A stretch of DNA of 64,000 bases from Aspergillus flavus (GCF_009017415.1 NC_092407.1:3100001-3164000); one strand, 5' to 3'; numbered from the stretch's first letter, positions 32,477 through 44,683 are shown. The notes: generated by a model not told the origin, from the sequence alone. Numbers and translations are program-made.

Positions 32477-34058
32477 ATGTGGCACACGAATAAGGTCAGC
32501 TTTCTTAACCTCTTCACCCTTATACTAGGGGCTGTGGAATCCTCTGCTCAATCTTCAACTCAATGGCCCCAACAAACCTTCAAGAGTACCCCACTCGAAG
32601 CACCATACCTAAACGTCACCAAGAATGGCAAGACAGAGCTGGGCTACCTCTTTTTCTCCCCATCAAACAGTAACTGGAGCTATCCAACCATCTACCAAGA
32701 TGACGGACAACTCGTCTGGCGAGGTCCATTGGTCAACACGTCAGCCGAACAGCCGCAAATGCTGAACGGCGAGCCCGTCCTCGCCTACTGGAATGGCGCG
32801 AACATTAAGGGCTTCGGCTTCGGCTCCATCAGCATCCTAAACAGCTCCTATGACGAGATCTACAAAGTCACCCTCCCAGGCACGGAGGAGAAATTCGTCA
32901 CCGTCCTGGACCCCGTGACATATCCCTCCTACATCGACATCCACGAAAGCCAGATCACAGACCAGGGAACAATCCTCGTAACAGCCGTAAACGTTACACA
33001 GATGGACCTCTCCTCAATTGGCGGACCCAAAGACGGCTGGGTGCAGGACGGTCTCTTCTACGAAATCGACATCAAGACCAACGATGTTCTCTTCCGCTGG
33101 AGTACCGTCGAGCATCTCTCCGAGATTCCTCTTTCCAACAACGAACTCCCTCTCGAGGGTAAGGGGACGAATAAGACCACCCCCTACGAATACCCGCACC
33201 TGAACTCGGTAGCCAAATACGGTGATTCCTACCTGATCTCCTCCCGATTCATGTGCAGTTTCTTTTTCATCGACAAGAACGGCAACGTTACCTGGCATTT
33301 GCACGTAAGTCACCATCTCCCACACCTACAGTATTACAGCAACACCAACCCAAAACACAAACTAACAAAAACCCCAGGGCCAAAAAGGCGGAGACTTCAC
33401 TCTAACCCCAGGCACAAGCTTCTGCTACCAGCACGACCCACGCTTCGAAAGTCAAACAGAAGACAAAATAACCATCCACTTCCACAACAACGAAAACGCC
33501 GATTTCACGTCCGAAACCGTGATGACAACGGGCATGACCATCGCCCTAGACATGAAGACGAAGATCGTAACCCTTGTCGACAAGCTCTGGGACGCTGAGC
33601 AGCCCGTCTACGCTGAGTCCCAAGGTAGCTATCAGAACCTGACCAACGGACACGTGCTGATGCAGCATGGCGCGGTCCCGAAGCTAGAGGAGTATGATGA
33701 GAACGGTGCGTTGGTTATGAGAGCGTGGTTCGGGTATCACGGCGGCACCAAGACGTACAGAGGCTATCGGTTCCCGTGGGTTGGGAAGCCCAGGACGAAG
33801 CCGGATGTAGCTGCTTGTTCTACGGAGGGGAAGATAGTGGTTTATGTTAGTTGGAATGGGGCGACGGATGTGCAGGAGTGGAAGGTTTTGGGTGGATCAG
33901 AGGAAGGACAGATGAAGAAGGTCACAGTGGTGCCTAGGAATGGGTTTGAGACTCGAATTGCTGTGGATGAGGTGGTGGAGAAGGTTGTTGTTGAGGCTGT
34001 CGGTGGAGTGGGTGATGGGAGGAGATCGGAGGTCGTTACCGTTGGGCAGAGTTGTTGA
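32477..34058 (+). CDS. Secreted arylsulfotransferase-like beta-propeller protein
   Basis: Two exons, 32477-33304 and 33378-34058, with a 73-nt intron, encode 502 residues. The N-terminus has a signal peptide ending near ESSAQS. Repeated blade-like segments follow, such as TIYQDDGQLVWRG, YPSYIDIHESQITDQGTILV, WVQDGLFYEIDIKTNDVLFRW, YEYPHLNSVAKYGDSYLIS and FFIDKNGNVTWHL. This is the pattern of the fungal arylsulfotransferase (ASST) family. Several NxS/T sites fit a secreted glycoprotein. Whether it transfers sulfate is not shown. No lesion seen. Confidence 0.8.
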
Positions 34059-34422
34059 GTTGATGTTGAGTGCTTATGAATGTGTTACTGGTATGCTTAC
34101 TCTGTGAACACGAAACGTGTAATTTGGGGGCTGTTACTACTCCAAATATATGCTCTAGTAGCTTACACATGTATAACAAGGGCCAGTCTGTTTCTTGCCC
34201 CATAAACTAGGTCAAAGCCCTCGCGGATGTTATAGTTACTGATGCAGAGCTAATTAAGATCGTGATTATGAAGTTCTTACTATCTATCGCGCATAGTTAG
34301 TATATATATACAGAATTAATAAAGAGTACCTCGTTTGACTATACTACATTTTTACATGAGCACTAAAACACAACAGCACCAAAAACCATTCTAGACACAG
34401 CTTTAAAAATGTCGAGCCGTTC
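34059..34422. other. Intergenic region between convergent genes
   Basis: About 360 bp, AT-rich, nothing recognised. Confidence 0.4.
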
Positions 34423-35343
34423 TTATCCAAATGTCTTCTGCACAGCGCACTTCTCCCAGTGAAGGTACTCAGAAAAGGTAGTAAGCTTAATAGGATACTT
34501 TTTCAGAGCCTCCATATCCACCTGATACCCAACGTCGTTTGACCACAGTTGAGCAGTAATCCTAGGGTTCACACTGGAAAGCGATGCAGCCCTATCGGCC
34601 GTGTAGAACTCGACTTTGATATCCTTACCGCTGGCCTGACTCAAAGCCCTGGCAATTTGATCCGGAGTCAACGCCTGAGCACCAAGGTCGATTTCATGCT
34701 GATTATACATCTCGGGATCCAGAATAGCCGCCGTCGCAGACTTCCCCACATCATCAGGATCCAGGATAGTCATGGGGCTATCTGGCTTATATGCCGTGCG
34801 AAAGACATGCTCACTGGGCAAACTCGGAAACATATGATCCGCGGTCGGGGAAAGGTAATTATACATCAAGAAAGCCGGGCGCAGAATCGTCCAGTATCTG
34901 AAACCCGAGGCTCGCACGAGGGACTCAATAGCTGCCTTTGAAGTCCAGTACCAAGCCATTGGATAATCTGCGCCCCATCCGGGAAATGTCTCGTGCTTGC
35001 CGGTCATGGTCACACTGGAATAAATGATAGAAGTCACCGTGCCGGCTTCTTTGGCAGCATTGACCACGTTTTTGGCGTGCTGGAGTTCCGAGCTGAAATT
35101 GGGAAAGGTTGGCATCACGTTGAGGAAGACTGCTAAGGTTCCTTGGGCTGCTGCTCTTAAGGAATCGGGATCATCGAAGGTGCCGACGCATAGCTTGGCT
35201 CCTAGTTGCTCTAGTTCTAATGCTTTCGGTTTCGATGGATCGCGGACGAGGGCGTTAACTTGTATCCCGGCGGCCAGGAGGTGTCGAGCGGTCCCGAATC
35301 CTTGATAGCCAGTGGCTCCAGTTACAAGAACAGTAGGCGCCAT
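34423..35343 (-). CDS. NmrA-like NAD(P)-binding protein
   Basis: Single exon, 306 residues. It opens with VLVTGATGYQG (GATGYQG at residues 9-15), the Rossmann nucleotide-binding loop of atypical short-chain dehydrogenases. The NmrA-type blocks LVRDPSK, LGAKLCVGTFDD, IIYSSVTMTGKHE and the SKAAIESLVRASGFRYWTILRPAFLMYNY region follow. The classical catalytic Tyr is not obvious, so it may be a redox-sensing regulator or a reductase. The whole frame is intact. Confidence 0.85.
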   Translation of the reverse strand: MAPTVLVTGATGYQGFGTARHLLAAGIQVNALVRDPSKPKALELEQLGAKLCVGTFDDPDSLRAAAQGTLAVFLNVMPTFPNFSSELQHAKNVVNAAKEAGTVTSIIYSSVTMTGKHETFPGWGADYPMAWYWTSKAAIESLVRASGFRYWTILRPAFLMYNYLSPTADHMFPSLPSEHVFRTAYKPDSPMTILDPDDVGKSATAAILDPEMYNQHEIDLGAQALTPDQIARALSQASGKDIKVEFYTADRAASLSSVNPRITAQLWSNDVGYQVDMEALKKYPIKLTTFSEYLHWEKCAVQKTFG

Positions 35344-35978
35344 AGTGTAAAGAGAGATCTTAGTATTGAGATGTGTGATGAACGTAAAATGGGATGTAGT
35401 CGATCATTTTATATTCACGATTGATATTGCGAGCCCGGATACAGCGGCTTGAATGCAGAGGGATAAAAAGCTAAGATTACAAATCGAATATCGGTTCTGA
35501 AGAGAGATCGAAGATATAAGGTGGGAGCTCCGGTAGGGTTAGGATAAGCAGCCCGGAGCTGCCACCCCAAAAGATATGTATGAAACCAGATAAATTACAA
35601 AACAATGGATCATTGTTCCATTGCTTCCCTATGTGCTAGTATATGTAGGCGCCGAAGAGGATACATTGCTACATATACAACACATAATGGGTGGAGGTAT
35701 AGTCGTCGCAGTTTGACGACTGTGTATTGGAGAGATGATGATGATGGTGAAGACACAACCTTCCACGTCAGAGCACTATCACGTGGCTACTTAACCCTGT
35801 CATCTAGTGCCTTTATGACTAAAGTCTATGATCAGGGATGCATGCGCATCAAGGAAATAATTACATACAAAGGGTCCATCAAGAGAAGAGTAAGGGTATT
35901 CACAATGCAAGCGGGCGGATTAGAATAACAAACCATATCAAACAATCCTCACTAGAATATAAAACCACGGGATGAATA
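35344..35978. other. Intergenic region, NmrA-like promoter and acyltransferase 3' flank
   Basis: About 635 bp. No gene recognised. Confidence 0.4.
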
Positions 35979-38729
35979 TTATAGCTTAGAGCTGGGCGTG
36001 ATGTCTTTTCTGCGCTGTTGGCGAGCGGAAACGTCCACGCTATCTTCCAAGTCAGGGCTTGCGGCGCCCTCAAACAATTTACGGCCGACCAAGTCGGTCA
36101 TGATTAGAACGCGAGATGAGACCGTTGCGCCGTCTCGACGATTTTTCCTGCTCAGAATTAGTATAACCAAGTTGAGCAACACGGACAAGACCATGACTCA
36201 CCCCTCGCGCCTAGACTGAGCAATCAACTCGGTGAAGTCCCAAAGGCGTCCACGAGGCACCAGCTTGCCAGTGGACGGGTCTCTTTCTGGTGTCCATTCA
36301 GGTGCAAGCTTCATCACGGGCGCAGCGCGTGATTCTTTGCCCTTGCGAACAAGTATAATACCTTCTTCCGCGAAGCGTTGGTATGAGTTCTTGAGGGTCT
36401 CTTTGTTGACGGCTTCGAAATAGGACAAGTCGCCTTGATGGTACAGCGTTTTGCCAAGCTGCCCTTATAAATTAGACTTGGAATTATTTGGTAATATGCT
36501 AGGAAGAGACCTACCAGCTGAGCGCTATCCTGCGCCTTCTTCAAGTCGATCCAGGTTTCCTTCTGTTCATTGACTAGCGGGGTGAGTCCAAGCAGAGACA
36601 CCGAGCCGAGCCATGAAGCCTCAATGAATGGCCAGATCAAGAAACAGTAGAAGTCATAATTCTCTCTTCCACATTGCCGTTCCGCATCGCTCAGCTCAAT
36701 GGACGTAGGTGTACCAGACGAATCCCTAGAGACGGTGATAACATCATCTTTTTCGAGTCCCTGGAGAGTTTTCTCCAAATTTGTAGTCAACCCTTCCGGA
36801 GGGAAGATGAATTCGCCACGGAAAAGCTTGAAGGTGTTAACGATACTCCGGAACGAATGAGAAAGTGGGACCATACCTGCGAAAGAAAAGAAACCTGGTT
36901 TAAGAGATCCGTATATGAGATTCGTTGATGAGAAGGGCCGCCACCCCGTTTGACCTTTGTGTACATAGCTGTCGACACCAGAGCTTCCGTAATGAATAGA
37001 TGGATGGTCATGTTGCGATAGAAAGAGAGCTGGAAGCGATCCACAGCGTAGTATGTCGGCTCAGCAAGGCCGCTTACTACACCTACGAGCTTCGACCCGA
37101 GAACTTCAAGGGCACGATCAACGACCACATCAGTCGGATATCTATAAAAGTGTGCAACCCGGCCACCCTTCATGCGAACACGCTCACAAAGCCACTCAAC
37201 CCGACGCACCAGCTCCGCTTTGCCGACGCCGCGCCCGCGAAGCGTCAACAGCACGGTACCAACCAAAGCTGTCGGCATCATCACAGAGACATCATTGATC
37301 TCCGAAAGAACTCTATAGCCCAAAGTTCTAAGGATTCGGCCTCTTTCTTCATAATTCAGTTTTCTGCCGCTATTCGTGTCAATTTGAGTTGGCAATCGAG
37401 TCAATTGCTGAGTGACAAATTCTCTTAAACTCCAAGGTTCGTGAAATCGAACATCAACTCGGCCCAGCTTCAGGGATAGGACAGAAGACGATGAAAGGAA
37501 ATCCGCCAGGTTCTCTTTGCGCTTCGGCTGTCCAAGAAGTTCGCTGATGTAGGATCTATAGGCAATGTCAGTAAGTGTATATGTTTGTAGAGGGTTTCCT
37601 TCGTACTCAGTCTCAATAACCTTATCGTATTGTGTGCTAACGGGGCAGATGATTGTGTCCTCCACACGGCCTGATAGCACACTGTCTAATATGAAGCTCA
37701 GGATTCCGAATTTAGGAGACAACAACTTTCCAGTTCTAGACCGCCCGCCTTCAATGAAACATTCGAAGTTGAACCCTTGCTGCAACAGTGTATCAATATA
37801 TGCCTGGACGACTGTATTATACAACGGGTCGTTTCCAAAGCTCCTCCTAATCCACATGGCGCCTACAATTGTTAGCATGGATACGGGAGAGGATATAGAA
37901 TTTCCTCATACCAGCATGCTGCAAGAAAGGTCCCAGTAACGGGATGTTCAAATTATCACCTGCCACTACGACAGGTAAACCAATTCCTAAACGGTAGCAG
38001 ATAAGTTGGAGAGAAACATAGTCGACATGTGACTTATGACACGGCAAAAAGACAATAGACTGTTTCTTTTTGGCCGCTTCTTCTGCAACGGATCTTAAGC
38101 GCAAAACTTCTTCACTCGATACGTGGATTCCTGCGATCATTAGCGATAACCTCTCACCATAGCTCAAACGCAGACCTACCTTGGTGATAAGCGCGAGTGA
38201 GAAGCTGAGTGCAGAGATAATATGCGCCGCGGATAAACCGCTTGCTCTCCATCTTGCAAATCATATTGTCCAGCATAGAATCAACTACCTCCTTGAGGTT
38301 ACTCTCGATCTCATTCCGCCGATGGGCCTTTTTCTTCGGCAAAGGGCCCGGTTTCACATCCAAGAGGCCCTCCTTCTCTTCTACCGAGAGTCGGGCCTCG
38401 GCCAATTCTTTAACCTTGCCGCGCAAAAGAGGACTTGCGAGGATGTTTGTCTTCATTCTGTCTGAGAATCCGGAGTAGAATATGGGCTGTCCGATCACAT
38501 CGTCGTACGCGCGCCAGCCAGTGCCTGACATATAGAGGCTCACTTCCCGTAGAAAGTCGAACGGGTTCTCCCGAAAGCGTGCCATATGATGGACAAGATT
38601 CCGCTCGGTGATTCCGTCATCTTGAGGTTCTGGTCCTCCAGTGAAACCACTGGGATGAATGGTGACTTTATCGCCAACAATCTCCAGGTCTGGGGGCGAT
38701 TGATCAACTGGGCCCTTCTCGGATGGCAT
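35979..38729 (-). CDS. Glycerol-3-phosphate / dihydroxyacetone-phosphate acyltransferase with PTS1
   Basis: PlsB/GNPAT-type acyltransferase for the first acylation of glycerolipid or ether-lipid synthesis. Six exons, 38729-38180, 38130-37912, 37862-36877, 36826-36515, 36458-36202 and 36147-35979, give 830 residues. The acyltransferase blocks are clear: FLPCHKSHVDYVSLQLICYR (HxxxxD motif), GDNLNIP then GAMWIRRSFGNDPLY, FIEGGRSRTGKLLSPKFG, and later IICPVSTQYDKVIE. The third intron (36827-36876) removes a segment that would otherwise be read as coding. The protein ends in SKL, a classical PTS1, arguing for peroxisomal location and so for the GNPAT (DHAP acyltransferase) role. No lesion seen. 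Confidence 0.88.
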
Positions 38730-39428
38730 CTTGGCTAGGGGCGAGAGCGGAGAAGTAGCTATGTAGGGGACGAGCGGGGACGGAGTTAATCAGGGAGAAT
38801 GACAGGATGTCCGGCTGCCATTGACTTCAAAAGCATGGGAGACACAGCGGTCATAACACGAATAGTCCCCCGGAGAAAAGGAAAGAAGGTTTCATAGCCA
38901 CGATAGCGGTAGAATGTTGTTGTGATCCAGTTCCCAACAAAAGCGCCTGATCATCCCCCGGTATTTCCCCAGAATCAGTACCTCGGATAGTGTCACGTGA
39001 GATAGCACGGTCCTGTGGCGTAAGGAACAGTAACAAATGATAAATTACATGCAACCATGGCTCCAGAACTGTACGTAAGAGAAAAACAGGTGATGGGGCG
39101 GTCTAACCGAAACGGGAGCCGAGCGTTAGGCCCGAAGCGGGCAAGTTAGAGCTCCTCTTCCCGAGTCCCGCGAAGGATGGTTTCCACGCAGAAGCCGAGA
39201 GCACGACGATCTACCACCACCTTCTGCAATTAGAGAGCATGTGCCCCCGTCTCAATGGGCTGATGTGTCCTGTCGTAAAAGTTTTTAGCTCATAGGCTTC
39301 GGTCTAACAGCCAATGTCACTCTGACAATTTAGTGTCTGAGCCCGTTGTTGCTCCACAGTGGGACAAGAGGAAGCACACTGCTACATGGAAATCTGCGAG
39401 CCTGCCACCTCACAAATAAATTTCCAAG
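38730..39428. promoter_or_regulatory. Divergent promoter region, acyltransferase / panC
   Basis: About 700 bp between the two outward-facing start codons. No RNA gene or recognisable motif was found. Confidence 0.4.
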
Positions 39429-40597
39429 ATGTTTCGGTGGGCGCGGGCATTCTCAAGTAAGGCCTCAAGAGACTTCCGAAATCAGATTGCATTCAAGTGC
39501 AAATTTCTCTGACAACAATTTCTATCGCAGCTGCCTCGTCTTTTTTCAACAACGCCTCAATGGCTTCCCCATCCCTCCGCCAGTACTCTTTCCAAGTCTT
39601 CCGCGATGTTCCTCCGCTTCGCCAAATGCGCCGGCAGCTAGTGCTGGATAAGAAGACCGTAGGGTTCGTTCCTACCATGGGGGCTCTTCACGAGGGCCAT
39701 CTCTCGCTGATCCGACAAGCCGCGGCCGAAAACACCGACGTCTTCGTTAGCATCTTCGTCAACCCGACCCAATTCGGTGTCAATGAGGATCTTTCGAGCT
39801 ATCCTCGCACCTGGGATAGCGATGTCGCCAAGTTGGAACAATTGAACGATGAATTTGCCCGTCTTGGTGGTGACACTGGTCGCATCACAGCCATCCTTGC
39901 CCCAACGTCGAAGGTCATGTACCCTGCATCGCCGCCTTCATCGGAAGTTGACGGTGATGGGTCTTTCGTTACAATAACCCCTATCTCAAGGAAGTTGGAG
40001 GGTGCATCCCGTCCGGTCTTCTTCCGGGGGGTTGCGACCGTTTGCATGAAGCTTTTTAATATCGTTCAAGCCGACCGTGCCTATTTCGGACAGAAAGACG
40101 TCCAGCAAACTGTGGTCATCAAGCGCATGGTGCAAGACTTCCACGTTGATACTGAAATCAAGATTGGCGACACGGTTCGCGAGCATGACGGGTTGGCGAT
40201 GAGTTCGCGGAATGTGTACTTGGGAAACCGGAGACGTTCCGTTGGTCTCGTTCTCTACAATGCCCTGAAGGCTGCTGAAAACACATACAATTCCGGCAAG
40301 CTGGCGCGAAGTGACATTCTCGATGCCGCTAACTGTGTGACAAATCAAGTCTTGTCCGAACAGCAGGCGTTGTCGCCCTCTGAAAGGGCCCTTTATGAAG
40401 TCGACTACATATCCCTGGCCGATCCAGACACACTAGATGAGGTGGAGTCAGTTGACCCTGCCAAGGGAGCCATCATAAGCGGTGCTGTCAAGATGCTTCC
40501 TCTTGAAGAAACTAAGCCCGGTGAGGACTGTGGCTTAGGTGATGGACAGGTGCCTGTGAGACTTATCGACAATCTGATCTTTAAGCCTCGAGCTTGA
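39429..40597 (+). CDS. panC: Pantoate--beta-alanine ligase (pantothenate synthetase)
   Basis: ATP-dependent condensation of pantoate and beta-alanine to pantothenate, the coenzyme A precursor. I read two exons, 39429-39456 and 39531-40597, giving 364 residues. The first exon (MFRWARAFS) spliced over a 74-nt intron gives a basic, Ser/Ala-rich start typical of a mitochondrial presequence; without it, translation would start at 39560 (345 residues). Core motifs: FVPTMGALHEGHLSLI (nucleotidyltransferase HEGH), VFVNPTQFG as IFVNPTQFG, YFGQKDVQQ, and GLAMSSRNVYL (KMSKS-like). No lesion seen. Confidence 0.9.
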
Positions 40598-41031
40598 AGC
40601 AGCCTCGAGCTTGAAGCCTCTGCTCATGGGGAATAATTAAACATATACGAAATAGACATGTCATCTCCGAAAGAGCGTTTATATAACCAGTTGTACCTAG
40701 AACAACGGCCAATGTACATATATCTGACACGTATACTATGGTGGATAAATACTGCATCGATCCACCTGTAAAATGCAAAATACTGAGCGTAGCGCATGCT
40801 AAGGGTTACCAGTCTAATACTTCACATCCACAACCACAGCATCTCAAAGCAGCTACAACCCCAAAACGGAAAATAGGGCACATAGAGAGGGCTCGGAAGC
40901 AAAACGGGCCGAGAAAATTTCCCTCCGCAGCGGGACCCATCGAAAAAAAGCAGCAGGTCTAGCTTCACCCAGCAACCAAAAAACCCCCATAAACATTCAA
41001 ACAAAACCAGAAGTTCGTCATTACTTTCAAA
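40598..41031. other. Intergenic region between panC and DBP7
   Basis: About 430 bp on the plus side of both genes; it should contain the panC terminator and DBP7 promoter. A 15-bp sequence around the panC stop (CTCGAGCTTGAAGC) is repeated at once downstream. Confidence 0.45.
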
Positions 41032-43314
41032 ATGGCGGATGACGGTTTACTCCTCAACTTCGCCATTGGCGACACCAACATAATTAAACCCGAAACTAAG
41101 CTTAAAGGTGGAACCTGGCGCGACCGCCTCAGCGCAAAGAAAATCGCCCAACACCGCACCAAGAACCCCCGGAAACCCGGCGAAGAGAGGCCATCCTCGG
41201 GCAAAGGTCCCCAGAACCCGAATCGCATTCAAGTATCCTCGTCTCGGCCGTCGAAGAGACAGAAAACAGATGCCGATGGAGACCATGAGAAATCACGTCA
41301 CGATAATAAGCAACACCCGCGGCAGTTCGTCTCGTCGCTATTTTCGAAGAACCCTACGCCCCGGAATGCAGAGGAGGAGCCTGAGCAAGAGCCAGTTGAG
41401 GATGCGAAGCCAACGAATGCGCCACTGATTGATGGATTGGATACGTTTACGAATCTGGGGCTGTCGCCTAGTTTGGCGGCGCATTTGTTGACGAAGTTGG
41501 AGTTGAAGGCGCCGACGGGGATTCAAAAGGCGTCTATGTCACAGTTATTAAAGGAGGACAGTGATGCGTTCATTCAGGCGGAGACTGGTTCCGGAAAGAC
41601 GTTGGCTTATTTGCTTCCGCTTGTGCAGAGGATTATGACGGTTTCGAATCCGAAGAATATGAGTACGAATTCGAAGGGGGAGCCGATTGTTCATCGTGAT
41701 AGTGGGTTGTTTGCTATCGTCCTGGCGCCGACCCGTGAGTTGTGTAAGCAGATCTCGGTTGTTTTGGAGAGTCTGCTTCGATGCGCGCATTGGATCGTGG
41801 CCGGTACAGTTATTGGTGGTGAGAAGAAGAAGTCGGAGAAGGCGAGGTTGAGGAAGGGACTGAATATTCTGGTGGCTACACCAGGTCGACTTGCTGACCA
41901 TCTTGAGAATACACAGGCGCTGGACGTGAGTAATGTGAGATGGTTGGTGCTAGATGAGGGTGATCGATTGATGGAGCTTGGTTTCGAGAAAGAACTGCAG
42001 GGCATCATTCAGAAACTTGACGCCAGGCAACGACCTAGTCGGATCCCCGGTATCCCTACGAAGCGAACTACGATCCTTTGTTCCGCCACGTTGAAGATGA
42101 ATGTACAGAAATTGGGAGAGATCAGTTTGAAGGACGCCGTTCATATCAAGGCAGACCCCGCTGACGAGGATGGAGAAACCAAGAGGAAGGATGATGATGG
42201 GTTCAGGGTGCCAGCTCAGCTAAAACAATCCTATGCTATCGTTGCGGCGAAGCTCAGACTGGTTACTCTTACTGCCTACTTGAAACGAACATTCATGCGG
42301 AAAGGCTCCGTCATGAAGGCCATCGTATTCGTCTCTTGTGCGGACTCGGTCGACTTCCATTTCGAGGTTTTCTCAAGAAGGAAACAATACAGAGACGAGA
42401 GCGGGGATGAAGACGAAGAGAAGGAAGATGATGATGAAGATAATTCGAAAACGAAATCCGAAGCCTCGCCTCACGGCACTATTGCACCTGCAGTTGCCTT
42501 CTCCAACCCTTCGAACCCGGTAAAATTGCACAAGCTCCACGGATCTCTCCCTCAACATGTCCGAACAGCCACCCTTAACGCCTTCTCTCGCGAACGTGAG
42601 CCATCCGTATTAGTCTGTACCGATGTTGCATCCCGAGGATTGGACTTGCCCAATGTCGACTTGGTCATCGAATACGACCCGGCTTTCAGCGCGGACGATC
42701 ACACTCATCGAATCGGACGTACTGCCCGTCTTGGACGGGATGGTCGAGCATTGATCTTCCTGATGCCCGGCTGTGAAGAGAACTACGTGGAGATTCTGAA
42801 GCAGGGATACCGAGACGGCGGAAAGGCACTCACGCGGACGACTGCGGAAGACATATTGAAGCGCGGGTTCGGCGGGAACATAACGTCTGAGACCAAGAAC
42901 TGGGAGGAGAAAGCGACCGACTGGCAAATGGACCTCGAGCGATGGGCGGTGGATAACCCGCAGTATCTAGAGATGGCCCGACGAGCCTATCAATCACATA
43001 TCCGCGCCTATGCCACCCACATCGCCAGTGAGCGGAGCATGTTCAACATCAAGGAACTCCACCTGGGACATCTTGCCAAGAGTTTCGCACTGCGCGACCG
43101 CCCCAGCAAGATCAACGTCCCCGGCCTGCGCCCAGGAGACAAGGAAGCAAAGAAGGATTACAAGGCCGAGAGGAACACCGTTGGAAAGAAGAGAAAGGCA
43201 GGCGGCCGAGACGACGATTTCCAACCTTCAAACGACGCAACTTCGGCGGCGCAAAAGATGAGAGCCAAGCTGAAGGAGCACATGGCCGGAGCCAGCGAAT
43301 TCAACCTTGCCTAG
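41032..43314 (+). CDS. DBP7: ATP-dependent RNA helicase Dbp7 (60S ribosome biogenesis)
   Basis: DEAD-box helicase of the nucleolus, needed for early 60S subunit assembly. Single exon, 760 residues. Motifs in order: GIQKAS (Q motif, about 163-168), AETGSGKT (motif I, 183-190), PTRELC (Ia), TPGRL (Ib), DEGD (motif II, the Dbp7-type variant of DEAD), SATL (III), VCTDVASRGLDLP (V) and HRIGRTAR (VI). An acidic insert, rich in Glu and Asp, lies between the two RecA domains as in other Dbp7 proteins. The basic N- and C-terminal tails fit a nucleolar protein. It converges on ASA1 with only 28 bp between stops. Confidence 0.95.
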   Translation: MADDGLLLNFAIGDTNIIKPETKLKGGTWRDRLSAKKIAQHRTKNPRKPGEERPSSGKGPQNPNRIQVSSSRPSKRQKTDADGDHEKSRHDNKQHPRQFVSSLFSKNPTPRNAEEEPEQEPVEDAKPTNAPLIDGLDTFTNLGLSPSLAAHLLTKLELKAPTGIQKASMSQLLKEDSDAFIQAETGSGKTLAYLLPLVQRIMTVSNPKNMSTNSKGEPIVHRDSGLFAIVLAPTRELCKQISVVLESLLRCAHWIVAGTVIGGEKKKSEKARLRKGLNILVATPGRLADHLENTQALDVSNVRWLVLDEGDRLMELGFEKELQGIIQKLDARQRPSRIPGIPTKRTTILCSATLKMNVQKLGEISLKDAVHIKADPADEDGETKRKDDDGFRVPAQLKQSYAIVAAKLRLVTLTAYLKRTFMRKGSVMKAIVFVSCADSVDFHFEVFSRRKQYRDESGDEDEEKEDDDEDNSKTKSEASPHGTIAPAVAFSNPSNPVKLHKLHGSLPQHVRTATLNAFSREREPSVLVCTDVASRGLDLPNVDLVIEYDPAFSADDHTHRIGRTARLGRDGRALIFLMPGCEENYVEILKQGYRDGGKALTRTTAEDILKRGFGGNITSETKNWEEKATDWQMDLERWAVDNPQYLEMARRAYQSHIRAYATHIASERSMFNIKELHLGHLAKSFALRDRPSKINVPGLRPGDKEAKKDYKAERNTVGKKRKAGGRDDDFQPSNDATSAAQKMRAKLKEHMAGASEFNLA

Positions 43315-43342
43315 TGTATTTGTATATAGCAATTTGACGACC

Positions 43343-44683
43343 TCAGTAGATATCCCACAATGAGATCTTTCCATCCTTTGAACCCGCAGCCAACCAATGC
43401 GTCTTCTGCACCTTCTGATTCCGCTGACGCCGCACCGTAGCAAGCGAGAACTCCCCCGATTTCGTAACCTGAGCACCGTCTCCATCCCCCGTAGCACCTC
43501 CACCAGAATCAAAAGAACCCTCCACATCCGCAAAAGCAACAGTATAACACCCCTCCTTATGCCACTTCAAAACCGCCAACTCCCTCAAAGTCTTACAAGA
43601 ATAAACCCTCACCCTCGAATCCCACCCCGCAGTCGCAAAAACCCTCCCATCAGAACGAATCCGCACCCCCTGCTGCCCAGAATGCTTCGTATCAACCTTC
43701 TTCACCGTCCCCACCTCCCCAAACCCAGGAACAGGATGCTTGACCACCAACGCATCCGCCGACGACGAGACAAAATACCCCCCAGCGGGAAAAACATCTA
43801 TCGACAAAGCCGGCTGCGAATGAGCCCGAGCGACATAAACCCTCTCCCATTTCCAGCTGTCACTACTGGCTTTTCCGGAAAAGTCTTGCGTGGTTAGTTG
43901 GCCTCGCAGCGCGAAGACCATCACGTGGCCGTCTTCGTAGGCGGATGCTATGTATAATTCCCTGGTGGATGAGTAGAAGAGGGTAACGGCCATGACCATG
44001 CCTGTTTGCGTGGTTTGGTCTGCTGGAATTGTGCAGAGGCGTCTTTCGCGTGGGAGGTGGAAGATGTCGATTGCGCCTGAGTTGAGGGCGTTGGGGACGG
44101 CGAAGAGGGAATGGTGCTGTGGTGGATTCTTTCCTGGGGACTGTGTGGATGTCTTGTCCGACGCTTCCGGTTCCCCTGTATCTGGGGATTCCTCTTCATC
44201 CAGGAAGAGCATGGAAAAAGCACAGAAATTCAGTGCATTGACGGGCAGAGAATGGACGAGCCACGGCTGTGTCGCTTGAGACTGGTTCTGCTCGCTTATG
44301 TCCACGGGGAGGGTCTTTTGGAGGAGATCCTCGTCTTGGGCGCGGAAGCGCCATACGCATAGTTTGTGGTCTCGTCCGTGGCTGTCCATTCGTTAGATAT
44401 TTTCTGTGGTCTGGGGGAAGGAGAGAACGTACGTATATACTTCTGTCACGGTTTGGTTGCTGAAAGTGAAGCCTTTGACTTCGAGGATGGCGCCTTCGTG
44501 GGCTTTCCATACGGCGACTGGGCGCTTGAAGACTAGATCCCAGACTATTATCCAGCCGTCGGCGTCACCGGAGATGAGCCGGAGGTTTTGGTGGAAAATG
44601 TGCAGCCCGTGGATTGGGGAGGCATGGCCGCGGAGAATGTAGGTTGGACTTGCTGGTGGTTGGAGCTGAGTGGGGGTGCTCAT
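43343..44683 (-). CDS. ASA1: ASTRA-associated protein 1, WD-repeat
   Basis: Component linked to the ASTRA/TTT complexes that help assemble PIKK kinases. Two exons, 44683-44433 and 44381-43343, with a 51-nt intron having a TCTAAC branch site, give 429 residues. It begins with PTYILRGHASPIHGLHIF and ISGDADGWIIVWDL (first WD repeat). The intron join gives TEVYTHGRDHKLCVWRF, the diagnostic second repeat. Later repeats include ELYIASAYEDGHVMVF and FATAGWDSRVRVYSC, and the protein ends GSKDGKISLWDIY. Gene and motifs are intact. Confidence 0.9.

Noticed and set aside
36801..36900. Frameshift in the acyltransferase gene
   Set aside because: A 50-nt intron (36827-36876) with GTATGG donor, GTTAAC branch and CAAG acceptor restores the frame.
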